Of a stretch of 64,000 nucleotides of DNA, positions 30,846 through 40,934 are shown piece after piece. The notes beneath the pieces were generated by a model. It was not told the DNA's origin. It saw only the letters and a list, made by a program, of their open reading frames with translations, and did no database searches. The position numbers and the translations under genes were made by a program. Within the stretch, counting starts at the first letter, position 1, and each line of letters starts with the position of its first letter. The stretch comes from Candidatus Schmidhempelia bombi str. Bimp (GTDB taxonomy: Bacteria; Pseudomonadota; Gammaproteobacteria; Enterobacterales; Orbaceae), in NCBI RefSeq assembly GCF_000471645.3, contig NZ_AWGA01000055.1, positions 1 through 64,000 of the forward strand. Direction: 5' to 3'.

Positions 30846-32174
30846 TTAATCAACAAAAATAATCTTAAGTAAAAATAAGATAGCAACTAAAATCACACAA
30901 AGGTTAAGATCTCGAAAACGACCAGTAAAGATTTTTAGAACTACGTAGGTAATAAAACCAAGTGCTACGCCTTCGGTAATTGCAAAGCCGAAAGGCATCA
31001 TGACGGTAGTAATAAATGCTGGTGTTGCTTCGGTTAAATCATCCCATTTAACTTTGGTTAAACTGGACGTCATTAAAATACCAACATAAATTAATGCACC
31101 AGCTGTAGCGTAGCTAGGAACAACACTGGCTAAAGGTGAGAAAAAGATAACCAGTAAAAATAATAGCCCTACTACCACGGCAGTTAAACCAGTTCGTCCA
31201 CCAACAGAGACGCCCGCTGAACTTTCAATATAAGCGAGTACCGATGAGGTACCAAACAAACCGCCCAACATTGAACTAAAGCTATCAATCAATAGCGTTC
31301 GGCGCATTTTAGGGAAAGAACCTTGCTTATCGGTTAATTGCGCTTTATCGGTGACCGCTAAAATCGTACCTGATGAGTCAAACAAGTTAACGATCATAAA
31401 TGAGAAAATCACCCCAGCTAATGCTAAATTGAATGAGCCTTTGATATCAACGTGACCGACTACACTATTAATTGCAGGGGGCATGGCGACAAAACCTGTA
31501 AATACCACATTAGGATCAAAAATTAATGCTAATAAGGTGACCGCTAAGATGGCAACTAAAATCGCCGCATGAAAGTGACGTGCGGCTAAAATAACAATAA
31601 TAAAGAAGCCAAGTGCACCTAATAAGACATGAGTAGATAATAGGTGACCAGTAGTGAGTAAGGTGGCAGGGGAGCTGACAACGAGCCCCATATTTTGGAA
31701 GCCCATAAAAGCAATAAATAATCCCACACCGCTACTAATTCCTACTCGTAAACATTGTGGAATATGGGCGATCAGCCAATGTCTTATTCTAAATAAAGCA
31801 AGTAAAAAGAACGCAAAAGAACCCCAGAAGATGGCACCCATACCAACTTGCCACGAATAGCCCATTGATTTAACGACACCATAGGCAAAGAAGGCGTTAA
31901 GCCCCATCGCGGGAGCTAAAGCAATGGGTAGGTTAGCAAATAATCCCATCAGAATACTAGCAAAAGCCGACACTAAGCAGGTCAATACAAATACGGCTTG
32001 GGGATCCATACCCGTGACGGATAGAATATTTGGATTAACAAAAATAATATAAACCATAGTAAGAAAAGTAGTACAACCAGCGATAATTTCAGTTTTAACG
32101 GTTGAGCCTTTTTCTTTTATTTTGAAGAAGTTATTTAACAAAGACGTGTTTTGAGTTGTGGATGATGGATTCAT
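30846..32174 (-). CDS. adeP: Adenine permease, AzgA-type NCS2 family
   Basis: This 442-aa inner-membrane purine:proton symporter has about 14 helices. It closely follows E. coli AdeP/PurP: LPIALAPAMGLNAFFAYGVV, VGHVDIKGSFNLALAGVIFS, VNLFDSSGTILAVTDKA and IESSAGVSVGGRTGLTAVVV are the substrate-site segments of the AzgA branch. Adenine is the most likely substrate; hypoxanthine/guanine relatives (GhxP) are less similar. It has its own 3' hairpin and seems monocistronic. No clear PurR operator was seen upstream. Confidence 0.82.
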   Translation of the reverse strand: MNPSSTTQNTSLLNNFFKIKEKGSTVKTEIIAGCTTFLTMVYIIFVNPNILSVTGMDPQAVFVLTCLVSAFASILMGLFANLPIALAPAMGLNAFFAYGVVKSMGYSWQVGMGAIFWGSFAFFLLALFRIRHWLIAHIPQCLRVGISSGVGLFIAFMGFQNMGLVVSSPATLLTTGHLLSTHVLLGALGFFIIVILAARHFHAAILVAILAVTLLALIFDPNVVFTGFVAMPPAINSVVGHVDIKGSFNLALAGVIFSFMIVNLFDSSGTILAVTDKAQLTDKQGSFPKMRRTLLIDSFSSMLGGLFGTSSVLAYIESSAGVSVGGRTGLTAVVVGLLFLLVIFFSPLASVVPSYATAGALIYVGILMTSSLTKVKWDDLTEATPAFITTVMMPFGFAITEGVALGFITYVVLKIFTGRFRDLNLCVILVAILFLLKIIFVD

Positions 32175-32661
32175 AAAAAAACCTAATATAAGTTAGCTTA
32201 ATAATAAAAAAAGCTAAGTTATGATATACCGAGTTTATGCAAATTGAAAAGATAAAATTAAATTTTTTCAATATAGATTATGATTACTCTTTAATTAATC
32301 ATCCAAAATAGTAACATAGCAACTAATTGATTAACTGAATCGAAATAAGTTTATATTTTGCTGCGAGTTATTATCATCACCCATTTATTTTTATGATAAG
32401 GAATAATATATTTGATTAAGACTAGTGAGGTTTATGATTATATTACAAAAAGTGATAAATATAGCTTATAACAGTGGCTAAGAAAAAAGTGACCAACAAG
32501 ATTGACGCTATATTTACGTGGCAAATTAAGACCCAACTGGATGTGATGTTGATTCATCATGTTCCATGATTTAGTTGTTAAACTATTTAACTAAATCATG
32601 AAACCAGTCAAATTAAAAATAACGTTTTATCTTACTTAAATCACTTTTAATATGAATTAAA
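32175..32661. other. Intergenic region between ybaL and adeP
   Basis: No gene is seen. Close to the adeP start, TTAGCTT and AAGCTAA can pair in the minus-strand leader. At 32565-32600 there is a 12-bp perfect stem (CATGATTTAGTT/AACTAAATCATG, 12-nt loop) without a U tract. It lies downstream of ybaL on its strand and may act as its transcript end. Confidence 0.4.
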
Positions 32662-34404
32662 TCAGACTACCTTGTCCTGCGGTAAATTCGATGCTTCGGC
32701 GATTTCAATTAATTCGCTTTCTTTATCTATTTCTGTTGGAGAAATAGTCGTTGGTTGCTGATGCAACAACGCTAAAATATGGGCAGCGATCTCATTTCTA
32801 CCTGTGATAACTTCAGTCGCGCCATGTTCAGCGATATATTCCGCCTCATCGTCGTAGAAAGTACTGACATAAATATCAATATCTGGTCGCAGTTCACGAA
32901 CTTTTGAGGAGATTTGACCCGCTTCATAGCCATTCGGCATAGAGACAATCAGCCATTTAGCCGTATTAACATGAGCCAGTTGGAGGATGTCTTCATTCGA
33001 TGCATTACCAAATATCGCGATAATACCCTCGTTGCGTAGTTTTTCGACTAAAGATAACGAAGAGTCAATGACAATAAAGGGAATGTTTCGTTCATGTAAT
33101 TGTCCAGCAATAATACTACCTAAACGACCATGACCAATAAGGATGGCATGATCGGCCATATTATCGGGTACCGGTTGGGTAATCGTTGCTACCGGATCAA
33201 TCATTTTATCGACAATCGTTTCGGTTTTAGCCAAATAAGCTTCAACAAAATTAAAAATAAATGGATTGATAACAATCGAAATAATGGCCCCAGCTAGAAT
33301 TAAGCTATGTGCTTCAGGAGGGAAGACGCCTAACGTAATACCCAGTGCGGCCAAAATAAAACTAAATTCACCGATTTGCGCTAAGCTAGCAGATATGGTG
33401 AGCGCCGTACGTTTACTATGACCAAATAGCCTAACAATGGTATAGGCCGCAATCGACTTACCAAAGATAATGATCATAATTGTTGCTAAGGTTGCAAAAG
33501 GGTGAGTAATAATGATAGTTGGATCAAATAACATACCAACTGAAACAAAAAATAAGACGGCAAAGGCATCTTTTAATGGTAAAACATTCGTTGCCGCACG
33601 ATGGCTTAATTCTGATTCGGTTAGTGCCATACCAGCAAAGAAAGCTCCTAGTGCAAAAGACGCGCCAAAAAGCTGAACAGCAGCTAAGGCAATACCTAAA
33701 GCAATGCCAAGTACGGTTAAAGTAAATAGCTCATCAGAACCTGTAGCCGCACTTTTAGCAAGTAACCAAGGCACAAAGCGACGCCCGAAGATAATCATAA
33801 AACTAATAAAAACAATGACTAACCCAATAGTTTTGGCAATTTCAAACGCAATATCGACCAATTGAATATTAGTATCACTTGACGTTTTGATGATAGCGGG
33901 TAATAAGACTAAGGTCAGTACCATGGCCAGATCTTCGACAATCAACCACCCAATAGCAATACGTCCACGGCTACTTTCAATAAGATGACGTTCCTCTAAC
34001 GCTCGCAGTAAGACTACGGTACTTGCGGTTGATAAACATAGTCCAAACACTAAGCCCGTTAATAGTGACCAGCCGATACATACAGCAAGTCCCATACCTA
34101 ATAAAGTGGCTACCGCAATTTGCACAATGGCACCTGGAATCGCGATAGCTTTTACTGAGAGCAGATCTTTTAGGGAAAAGTGTAATCCGACGGCGAACAT
34201 CAGCAGAATAACCCCAATTTCGGCTAATTGTCCCACGATAGTGGTATCTGCCACATAACCCGGAGTGGCGGGACCAAAGAGAATACCTGCAATAAGGTAA
34301 CCAACCAAAGGAGAAATCTTCAACTTATTTGCTAGCAATCCTAAAATAGCAGCTAATACAATACCACCGATAATGGCCGCGATTAAAGGTCCTGTTGAAT
34401 GCAT
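32662..34404 (-). CDS. ybaL: Kef-type cation/proton antiporter YbaL
   Basis: This 580-aa monovalent cation:proton antiporter-2 family protein has about 12 membrane helices (residues 1-390) starting MHSTGPLIAAIIGGIVLAAI. Its C-terminal RCK/TrkA-N domain has the nucleotide loop IGHGRLGSIIAGQL at about 420. It follows E. coli YbaL (558 aa) along its length, including GLCLSTASTVVLLRALEERH and SLAQIGEFSFILA. Probable role: NAD(H)-gated potassium or proton exchange; the substrate is not proven even in E. coli. A C-terminal tail of about 20 residues is extra. Confidence 0.88.
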   Translation of the reverse strand: MHSTGPLIAAIIGGIVLAAILGLLANKLKISPLVGYLIAGILFGPATPGYVADTTIVGQLAEIGVILLMFAVGLHFSLKDLLSVKAIAIPGAIVQIAVATLLGMGLAVCIGWSLLTGLVFGLCLSTASTVVLLRALEERHLIESSRGRIAIGWLIVEDLAMVLTLVLLPAIIKTSSDTNIQLVDIAFEIAKTIGLVIVFISFMIIFGRRFVPWLLAKSAATGSDELFTLTVLGIALGIALAAVQLFGASFALGAFFAGMALTESELSHRAATNVLPLKDAFAVLFFVSVGMLFDPTIIITHPFATLATIMIIIFGKSIAAYTIVRLFGHSKRTALTISASLAQIGEFSFILAALGITLGVFPPEAHSLILAGAIISIVINPFIFNFVEAYLAKTETIVDKMIDPVATITQPVPDNMADHAILIGHGRLGSIIAGQLHERNIPFIVIDSSLSLVEKLRNEGIIAIFGNASNEDILQLAHVNTAKWLIVSMPNGYEAGQISSKVRELRPDIDIYVSTFYDDEAEYIAEHGATEVITGRNEIAAHILALLHQQPTTISPTEIDKESELIEIAEASNLPQDKVV

Positions 34405-34683
34405 AATTTCTCCTTATTATTTTAATTTTGAAATAGGTGGCTATATTACCGTATTTTTACTTTCTCTGCTTTAGGGATTTATTTGGCGAATAATGTTTTA
34501 TGATTAAGTGATTTGTATTTTATTGATTTAAAGAAAAGAAGAAAAAGGCGTAAAAAAGATCCAGCTAATCATTAAATAAGGCAAGTTAAATCGATAACTC
34601 TTTAATAATATAGCAATTTTTTATAAGTGAATAATTGGATTAGCAATAAAATTAAAATAAATAGTATCAACAATAAATTATAA

Positions 34684-34718
34684 AAATACGCTAAATTTGT
34701 CTAAAATTTAGCGTATTT
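34684..34718 (-). terminator. Rho-independent terminator after yoaE
   Basis: A perfect 15-bp stem (34684-34698 with 34704-34718, AAATACGCTAAATTT arm) and a 5-nt loop, with TTTTTATAATTT on the minus-strand exit side. Confidence 0.8.
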
Positions 34719-34804
34719 GGTAATAACTATTTTTATAATTGGTGTTTTTAGTCAATCAATAGCGTGTGATATCAATAACAATAATCACACCTCTATTATC
34801 TGTA
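34719..34804. other. Region between terminator and yoaE stop
   Basis: The short open frame running plus-strand over the yoaE 3' end is a shadow. The wider 34405-34683 stretch upstream of ybaL is AT-rich, with no gene or strong repeat seen. Confidence 0.4.
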
Positions 34805-36388
34805 CTATGGATTGCCATTGTGATGAGCCAGTGGTTGATGATAAATCTGCACCTTTACAATACGATGACTTTCAACGTCAATTACATCAAAAAGATAAGG
34901 TGAAATAACAATTTTTTCGCCCACCGTTGGAATATGTTGTGTTTTTTCCATTAATAAACCCGCTAACGTATGATAATCACGTTTATCATCTAAAGGAATA
35001 TCAATATAGCGAACAAGTTCCTCAAGCGGTATGTAGCCATTAGCTAAATAACTGCCGTCGTCTAAACACTGTATATCGTGTCGTGAATCGACATCCTCTT
35101 CCTCGGTGGGTAATTCACCCGCAATAGTTTCCATAATATCGGTAACGGAAACGACGCCTTGTGTTGAACCAAATTCATCCACGACGAATGCAAAATGCGT
35201 TTTTGCTGCTTTGAACTGTTCAAGTGCGACGAGTAACGAAACGGTTTCAGGAAAAATCAGCGGCTGTTTAATTAACGATTTAATTGTAGAAATCTCATTA
35301 TTAAAGACCTGCTTAAGTAAGTCATTTACATAAATGATCCCTATCGGTTCATTGTTAGCATCGTTATCCGTTACAATTAAACGTGTATGTTGATTTTCTT
35401 CAATGGCATTAATCAGGTCTTGGCGATCACTATCCAAATTGATCTGATCAATATCTAAGCGAGAGGTCATAATACTGCTGACTGAGCGCTGAGCCAGACC
35501 TAATACCCGTTCAATCATACTTAGTTCTTGTTGGTTAAATACTGATTCCTGTTTTCCAGCATCTGCGATTAAATCTGCACTATGGCTATCGAGTTCCTCA
35601 TCCTCAACATCCCCGCGCAAAATATGTAAAACTGCTTCAGCGGTACGTTGACGTAGCGTTTTATCGCGAGTGAGGAAACGACGGCGATTATAGCTCCCGA
35701 TCTGATTAAAAATTTCGATAATGATAGAGAAGCCGATGGCGGCATATAAATAGCCTTTTGGAATAATAAAATCAAATCCCTCTGCGACTAAGCTGAAGCC
35801 TATCATTAATAGAAAACTTAAGCAGAGAATCACAATAGTTGGATGGGCATTAACAAATATCGTCAACGGTTTGCTGGCTAACATCATCAGGCTCATCGCA
35901 ATACATACCGCCGCTATCATAACCGGTATATGTTCAACCATACCAACCGCCGTAATCACTGCATCAAGTGAGAAAACCGCATCAAGGATAACGATTTGCG
36001 CTACAACGGTCCAAAAATGTGAGGTTTTTCTCTGTTTACTGCCCTCCTGTGCATTCCCTTCTAGCCGGTCATTTAACTCCATAGTGGCTTTAAATAGTAA
36101 AAATATGCCGCCTACCAACATAATTAATTGCCGACCATTAAAACTTATCTCAAATAGAGTGAACAGTGGCGTTTTTAGTGTGACAAGCCAACCAGTCAAA
36201 ACTAACAAACAAATACGCATAACCAGCGCAAAGCTCAGTCCGACGAGGCGCGCTTTATCACTTAAGTGACGAGGAAGCTTTTCTGCAAGAATGGCAATAA
36301 AAACAAGATTATCGATACCGAGCACAATTTCAAGCACAACTAATGTTGCTAAACCGGCCCAAATTGTTGGATCTGTGATCCATTCCAT
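34805..36388 (-). CDS. yoaE: TerC/CBS/CorC-domain membrane protein YoaE
   Basis: This 527-aa protein has an N-terminal TerC domain of about seven helices (1-230) with the conserved [20 protein letters not shown] and [20 protein letters not shown], whose Asp residues suggest metal binding. Two CBS domains (about 300-425, [21 protein letters not shown]) and a C-terminal CorC/HlyC domain (about 435-515) follow. Domain order and length match E. coli YoaE (518 aa). TerC relatives such as Alx and MeeY/YoaE are implicated in manganese export and metalation of secreted enzymes. No yybP-ykoY manganese riboswitch was seen upstream. Confidence 0.87.
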   Translation of the reverse strand: MEWITDPTIWAGLATLVVLEIVLGIDNLVFIAILAEKLPRHLSDKARLVGLSFALVMRICLLVLTGWLVTLKTPLFTLFEISFNGRQLIMLVGGIFLLFKATMELNDRLEGNAQEGSKQRKTSHFWTVVAQIVILDAVFSLDAVITAVGMVEHIPVMIAAVCIAMSLMMLASKPLTIFVNAHPTIVILCLSFLLMIGFSLVAEGFDFIIPKGYLYAAIGFSIIIEIFNQIGSYNRRRFLTRDKTLRQRTAEAVLHILRGDVEDEELDSHSADLIADAGKQESVFNQQELSMIERVLGLAQRSVSSIMTSRLDIDQINLDSDRQDLINAIEENQHTRLIVTDNDANNEPIGIIYVNDLLKQVFNNEISTIKSLIKQPLIFPETVSLLVALEQFKAAKTHFAFVVDEFGSTQGVVSVTDIMETIAGELPTEEEDVDSRHDIQCLDDGSYLANGYIPLEELVRYIDIPLDDKRDYHTLAGLLMEKTQHIPTVGEKIVISPYLFDVIDVESHRIVKVQIYHQPLAHHNGNP

Positions 36389-37189
36389 AAGTCAGGTGGT
36401 TACCTTTAAGTTAAACAGCACATGCTGCAAACGTAATTTTGTACATAATCAATATAAGAATCAATAAAAAAATGCATTTACTCTAAAAATAACGCGCTGA
36501 TTGTATTTGATTAATTAAATTGTAATAAAAGATATTTACAAATAGACGAGTAAATAGGTCTAAAGCGTTAAAGTCTCGTTGGCAATGATTGCCATTAGTT
36601 GCAATATATCATTCATTGCTTCTAAGATTTTTATAATAAAATAATTAATACTGTATAGCTAATTTGATAATTCTATTATAGAAAATTTAATTCTAATACA
36701 ACATATAAGAAGATTTATTTTATAAATATAAGGAACAAATAGTCAGGTATATTCAATAAAAGATATTGTCATCACTTAACCATTTTAAAAGTTTTATAAT
36801 CGACAAAAATAATATATTTTCTGATTTTGTGTCATTCTAAGTTGTGTGAGAAATAGATATTTTATTGGATATTGGTTGCCCTAAATAAATTCGAATTAAA
36901 TATGATTTGCCAGTACTATATGGTACAAAATAATCAATCATGTTTCCGTATAAAGCGTTTGTTTATTATGCTTGATTTTTTAAAGATGAGTTTGGCATTA
37001 TTTTGTTTAAGCAGTTGCCATGATATTCTTCAGATAAAATATTTCTAATGATAATGTAATCTAGTTATTTTAATAATCATTAAGAATAGAAATATCTTAA
37101 ATAAGAGTCTTAATTTCAAATTACTTTACAACATTTTTGATCTTATACTGTTAGAGTATTACTATTTTTTATATTTTTGAGGGTAAAAA
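36389..37189. other. Long AT-rich intergenic region between yoaE and azlC
   Basis: About 800 nt with no open frame above 60 codons, no recognisable protein remnant and no strong hairpin. It must hold the divergent promoters of yoaE and azlC. A short dyad GGCAATGATTGCC lies near 36581-36593. It may be decayed DNA left by gene loss. Confidence 0.5.
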
Positions 37190-37894
37190 ATGACATTAGC
37201 ATTTAAAGATGGAGTTCATGCCTGTATCCCAACTTTATTAGGTTACATCGGTATTGGTATCGCTGCTGGTGTTATTGATAAATCGGCTAATTTATCGATA
37301 TTAGAAGTCACTTTGCTAGCCATGATTGTTTATGCGGGCGCTGCACAATTTATTATTGCTGGATTAATGATGGTGGCAACCCCCGTTTCAGCAGTTATTT
37401 TTACTGTTTTTCTCGTTAATTCGCGTCATTTCTTAATGAGTATGGCAACGGCTCCTATTTTTCGTCAATATTCATTACTGAATAATATTGGGATAGGGAG
37501 TTTGTTAACCGATGAAAGTTTTGCTGTTGCTATGACGGCTATTTCCAATAAAGTGCCAATTAATCCACCTTGGATGCATGGATTGAATTTGACTGCTTAT
37601 CTCACTTGGGTTTTATCGTGTTTGATGGGCGCATTAATTGGACAATGGTTACCCGATCCGGCTCTATTTGGCTTGGATTATGCGTTAGTGGCAATGTTTA
37701 TTGGATTGCTTTATTTACAGTTGATTAGTGATAAAACAAAAAAGATTAAAAATAAAATCACAGCCATGTTGACTGTCTCTATCATGTTAGTTTTATTATT
37801 ACGGTTTATTTCGGTTGAACTGGCTATTTTGATCAGTACATTTATAGGGTGTTGTCTGGGAATTTTAGTGGAAGGTAAAAATGACAACGTATAG
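37190..37894 (+). CDS. azlC: Branched-chain amino acid exporter, large subunit AzlC
   Basis: This 234-aa inner-membrane protein of the LIV-E family is the large subunit of a valine/branched-chain amino acid exporter (YgaZ in E. coli, BrnF in Corynebacterium). The hallmark segment MIVYAGAAQFIIAGLM is at about 46-61, and VNSRHFLMSMATAP and LLTDESFAVAM follow. GAGGG precedes the ATG. It overlaps azlD by 14 nt, indicating coupled translation. Confidence 0.88.
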   Translation: MTLAFKDGVHACIPTLLGYIGIGIAAGVIDKSANLSILEVTLLAMIVYAGAAQFIIAGLMMVATPVSAVIFTVFLVNSRHFLMSMATAPIFRQYSLLNNIGIGSLLTDESFAVAMTAISNKVPINPPWMHGLNLTAYLTWVLSCLMGALIGQWLPDPALFGLDYALVAMFIGLLYLQLISDKTKKIKNKITAMLTVSIMLVLLLRFISVELAILISTFIGCCLGILVEGKNDNV

Positions 37895-38204
37895 TTTATT
37901 AATTATTTTAGGTTGTGGATTGGTTACTTGGCTACCGAGAGTGATTCCTTTTATATTAGTTAAAAAAATACAATTGCCAGATATTATTCTGCGTTTTTTA
38001 TGTTATGTACCTATTTGTATTTTAACCGCATTATTTGTAAGTAATTTGTTGATTGTGAAAGAGGGCAAATTTCCTGAATTAAATATGACTTATGTTTTGG
38101 CAACTATTCCAACAGCTCTTGTTGCATTTTTAACAAAGAACCTAATGTATATTGTGATTTCGGGTATGTGTTTTATGGCAATTATACGCCATTTTTGCAT
38201 ATAA
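37881..38204 (+). CDS. azlD: Branched-chain amino acid exporter, small subunit AzlD
   Basis: This 107-aa membrane protein has four predicted helices and the AzlD start TYSLLIILGCGLVTWLPRVIPF. It is the YgaH/BrnE-type partner of AzlC; both subunits are needed for export. It overlaps azlC by 14 nt. No regulator gene is adjacent. Confidence 0.88.
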   Translation: MTTYSLLIILGCGLVTWLPRVIPFILVKKIQLPDIILRFLCYVPICILTALFVSNLLIVKEGKFPELNMTYVLATIPTALVAFLTKNLMYIVISGMCFMAIIRHFCI

Positions 38205-38245
38205 ATGGTTATCAAAATTATGTGGAAAGTTATAACTAGATAAAA

Positions 38246-39058
38246 CTATAAAGCACGCGTATCCTTACGCCAGTTATCCGCGGTTAATGCTTCACCAAAA
38301 TAACTCTGTACTAATTTCTGTGTGACGTCACTGATCGGTGCAGTAAGGACTTCCCCTGTTTGTCCGTATTCGACGATTTCGCCATTTTGCATTACCATAA
38401 TTTGATCGCTAATATGTTTCATCATGCCAATATCTTGAGTGACATAAACATAAGAAATATTTTGTTTTTGTTGTAGCGATAACATCAAATTGATAATTTG
38501 TGAACGCATCGAAATATCCAGCGCCGCTAAGGCTTCATCGGCAATAATGACTTTAGGTTTTAAGATTAATGCTCTTGCTAGTGCGACACGCTGTTTCTGT
38601 CCTGCTGCCATGGTGGAAGGGTAATAAGCGGCATGATCCGGCAATAAACCTACCTGTTTTAACACTTCATAAATAAGTTTTTCACGTTGGAACGCATCAA
38701 GATCGGTATTCTGTTTTAAAGGGAGCTCCAATAGTTGACCAATGCGTAAATGTGGATCAAATGAGCTGTCTGGATTTTGAAATATCATCCGAATTAATTG
38801 GCTACGATAACGGTAATCACCATATTCTAATTTACGATCTTCAACCCATATTTCTCCCGATGTGGGGGCTATCATACCGACTAACATTTTCGCTAACGTT
38901 GATTTACCCGAACCATTTTCACCGATTATAGCTAATGTTTTACCTGCATCAAGGGTAAAGGAGGCGGATTTGACAGCTTCGATAGTCTCATGCCCAAACA
39001 ATCTTTTTTTAATATGAAATGTTTTAGATAAATGACAAACTTTTAATACTGAATTCAT
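38246..39058 (-). CDS. sapF: Sap/peptide ABC transporter ATP-binding protein SapF
   Basis: This 270-aa ATPase has Walker A GENGSGKST at 46-54 and the degenerate signature AAGQKQRVALARAL, the same unusual form as E. coli SapF (APGQKQ). Walker B is VIIADEALAALD, and the end ALTADNWRKD is SapF-specific. The ATG at 39058 lies 2 nt after the sapD stop codon; a TTG eleven codons upstream would overlap sapD and is not needed. The Sap system is linked to antimicrobial-peptide resistance, potassium uptake through Trk, and putrescine export in E. coli. Confidence 0.92.
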   Translation of the reverse strand: MNSVLKVCHLSKTFHIKKRLFGHETIEAVKSASFTLDAGKTLAIIGENGSGKSTLAKMLVGMIAPTSGEIWVEDRKLEYGDYRYRSQLIRMIFQNPDSSFDPHLRIGQLLELPLKQNTDLDAFQREKLIYEVLKQVGLLPDHAAYYPSTMAAGQKQRVALARALILKPKVIIADEALAALDISMRSQIINLMLSLQQKQNISYVYVTQDIGMMKHISDQIMVMQNGEIVEYGQTGEVLTAPISDVTQKLVQSYFGEALTADNWRKDTRAL

Positions 39059-39060
39059 GA

Positions 39061-40050
39061 TTAATTCTCTACATTCAGTGGAAAGTGACAAGCAACCGCA
39101 TGATCACGGATATCAATAAGTTGTGGCGTAACAATGCATTTTTTTTGCGCATAAGGACAGCGCGGTCCAAGTCGGCAGCCAATAGGTAAATGTGCTAACG
39201 AAGGGATCACCCCTTGTAAGGTATTTAATGGACTTTTATGAGCAAGAGCCTGCCCAAAATCAGGGATGGCATTTATTAAGGCTTGGGTATAAGGGTGATA
39301 AGGTTCATGGGCTAACGTTTCACTCATTCCTCTCTCTACCATTTGCCCACAATAAAGGACATTAATCCGATCACTCCAGCGTGTCACCATCTGTAAATCG
39401 TGACTAATTAGTAGAATTGTTGTTCCCATATTTTGATTCATACTGGCTAAAAGGCGAAAAATTTGCGCCTCAGTGGTCGCTTCCATGGCATTGGTGGGTT
39501 CATCCGCAATTAATAGCTTAGGTTGATTGGCCAAGGCGATAGCGATCATGACTTTTTGGCACTCGCCTTCTGTTAGCTCATAAGGATAGCTATCCATAAT
39601 ATCTTTATGCTCTTTAATGCCAACACGATGTAGTAATTCAATAGCGCGATTTTTACGCCAGAAAAAGCGTTGCCACCAACGTCCCTTAAAGGTTCGTTTA
39701 GGAATGGCTTTAATCAACAAATTACCAATGGTCATGGATGGATCGAGACACGACTGTGGTTCTTGAAATATCATAGAGACATGTTGACTGATAATTTTGC
39801 GACGCTTTTTGGGGGTAAGTTTTAGTAAATCCACATCATCAAAAATAAACCGATCGGCTCTAATTTGCCAGTTTGGATTAGTAATGCCCAAGATGGCCTT
39901 AGCGATTAACGTTTTACCAGAACCCGATTCACCAACTAAGCCACAAATTTCACCTTCGGTTAATTTGATATTAACACGATCAACGGCTCGTAATTGACCT
40001 GATGGGGATGACAATTCGATTGTAAGATTGCGAATATCTAATAATGCCAT
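39061..40050 (-). CDS. sapD: Sap/peptide ABC transporter ATP-binding protein SapD
   Basis: This 329-aa ATPase has Walker A GESGSGKT at 40-47, the signature [16 protein letters not shown] (degenerate, as in E. coli SapD) and Walker [13 protein letters not shown]. The C-terminal oligopeptide-transporter tail has Cys-containing [14 protein letters not shown]. Length matches E. coli SapD (330 aa), whose ATP binding supports Trk potassium uptake. It lies 2 nt after sapC. Confidence 0.92.
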   Translation of the reverse strand: MALLDIRNLTIELSSPSGQLRAVDRVNIKLTEGEICGLVGESGSGKTLIAKAILGITNPNWQIRADRFIFDDVDLLKLTPKKRRKIISQHVSMIFQEPQSCLDPSMTIGNLLIKAIPKRTFKGRWWQRFFWRKNRAIELLHRVGIKEHKDIMDSYPYELTEGECQKVMIAIALANQPKLLIADEPTNAMEATTEAQIFRLLASMNQNMGTTILLISHDLQMVTRWSDRINVLYCGQMVERGMSETLAHEPYHPYTQALINAIPDFGQALAHKSPLNTLQGVIPSLAHLPIGCRLGPRCPYAQKKCIVTPQLIDIRDHAVACHFPLNVEN

Positions 40051-40052
40051 GG

Positions 40053-40934
40053 TTAGTCTCGGTATGACCTCGCTTGTTGTAGCCCATAATCAAAAAAGTT
40101 TAACAGTAAAATTACGCACAAAATAGCTAAACCAGGTGCGATAAATGCCCATTGATTGATTGGCATAATAGCGATCATTTCGCGCATCATTACGCCTAAT
40201 TCATTGTAATCAGATTCAATCCCAAAGTTTAAAAATGTTAACGTTGTTAGAGCAAGTAGACAAGTGGTAAAAATAGCAATGCACTCAGAAACGAAATTGG
40301 CTAAAATATTAGGGAATACTGAATAACGCATAATATTCATTATCGATAATCCATCTAACCTTAAGGCAATAATATACGTTTTTTTCAGCTCATTATTGAC
40401 CATGTTATACAAATTGTGGATGAATCGTGGGAGTAAACTGACACCAACGACCATCATTAAATTATTGAGAGTATTACCACTAAACAACGATAAAATCATC
40501 ATCATTAATAGTGGTGGAATGGCGGTAATCGTTTGTATCGATAGTAACACTATGTGCGCCGCAGGTCTACAAAAGACCGTCCATAAACTCATTACCGTTC
40601 CAATTAAGATAACATACAGGGTAATGAGTAGTGTAATCGCTAGCGAGGTTTGTAATGCCCATAATAAGCGTTTAAAAATATCTTTTCCCGTGTTATCAAT
40701 CCCTAAAATATGATTAATATCGCCTTGTTCAAACCAAGCAGGCATTAAAAAACGTTTTAGTGGATAAAGTTGATCAATATTCGATGCTAACCAAGGGGTT
40801 AATATACAAGCAATTAACGTTAACAACAGTCCATAAAAACCAATAATAAGGAAAAGATTATGGTGCATAGTGCGCACAAAGGCAGTATAAGTATAACGTA
40901 ATTTAGTACGATAGATGGCTAAATTATTCATCAT
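40053..40934 (-). CDS. sapC: Sap/peptide ABC transporter permease SapC
   Basis: This 293-aa inner-membrane permease of the DppC/OppC type has six helices. [20 protein letters not shown] at about 79-98 is the typical segment before the permease domain. AGGAG lies 5 nt before the first of two adjacent ATG codons. It overlaps sapB by 11 nt. Confidence 0.9.
   Translation of the reverse strand: MMNNLAIYRTKLRYTYTAFVRTMHHNLFLIIGFYGLLLTLIACILTPWLASNIDQLYPLKRFLMPAWFEQGDINHILGIDNTGKDIFKRLLWALQTSLAITLLITLYVILIGTVMSLWTVFCRPAAHIVLLSIQTITAIPPLLMMMILSLFSGNTLNNLMMVVGVSLLPRFIHNLYNMVNNELKKTYIIALRLDGLSIMNIMRYSVFPNILANFVSECIAIFTTCLLALTTLTFLNFGIESDYNELGVMMREMIAIMPINQWAFIAPGLAILCVILLLNFFDYGLQQARSYRD

Noticed and set aside
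36389..36600. yybP-ykoY manganese riboswitch before yoaE
   Set aside because: TerC-family genes can carry it, but I see neither the expected GC-rich stems nor the conserved loops here.
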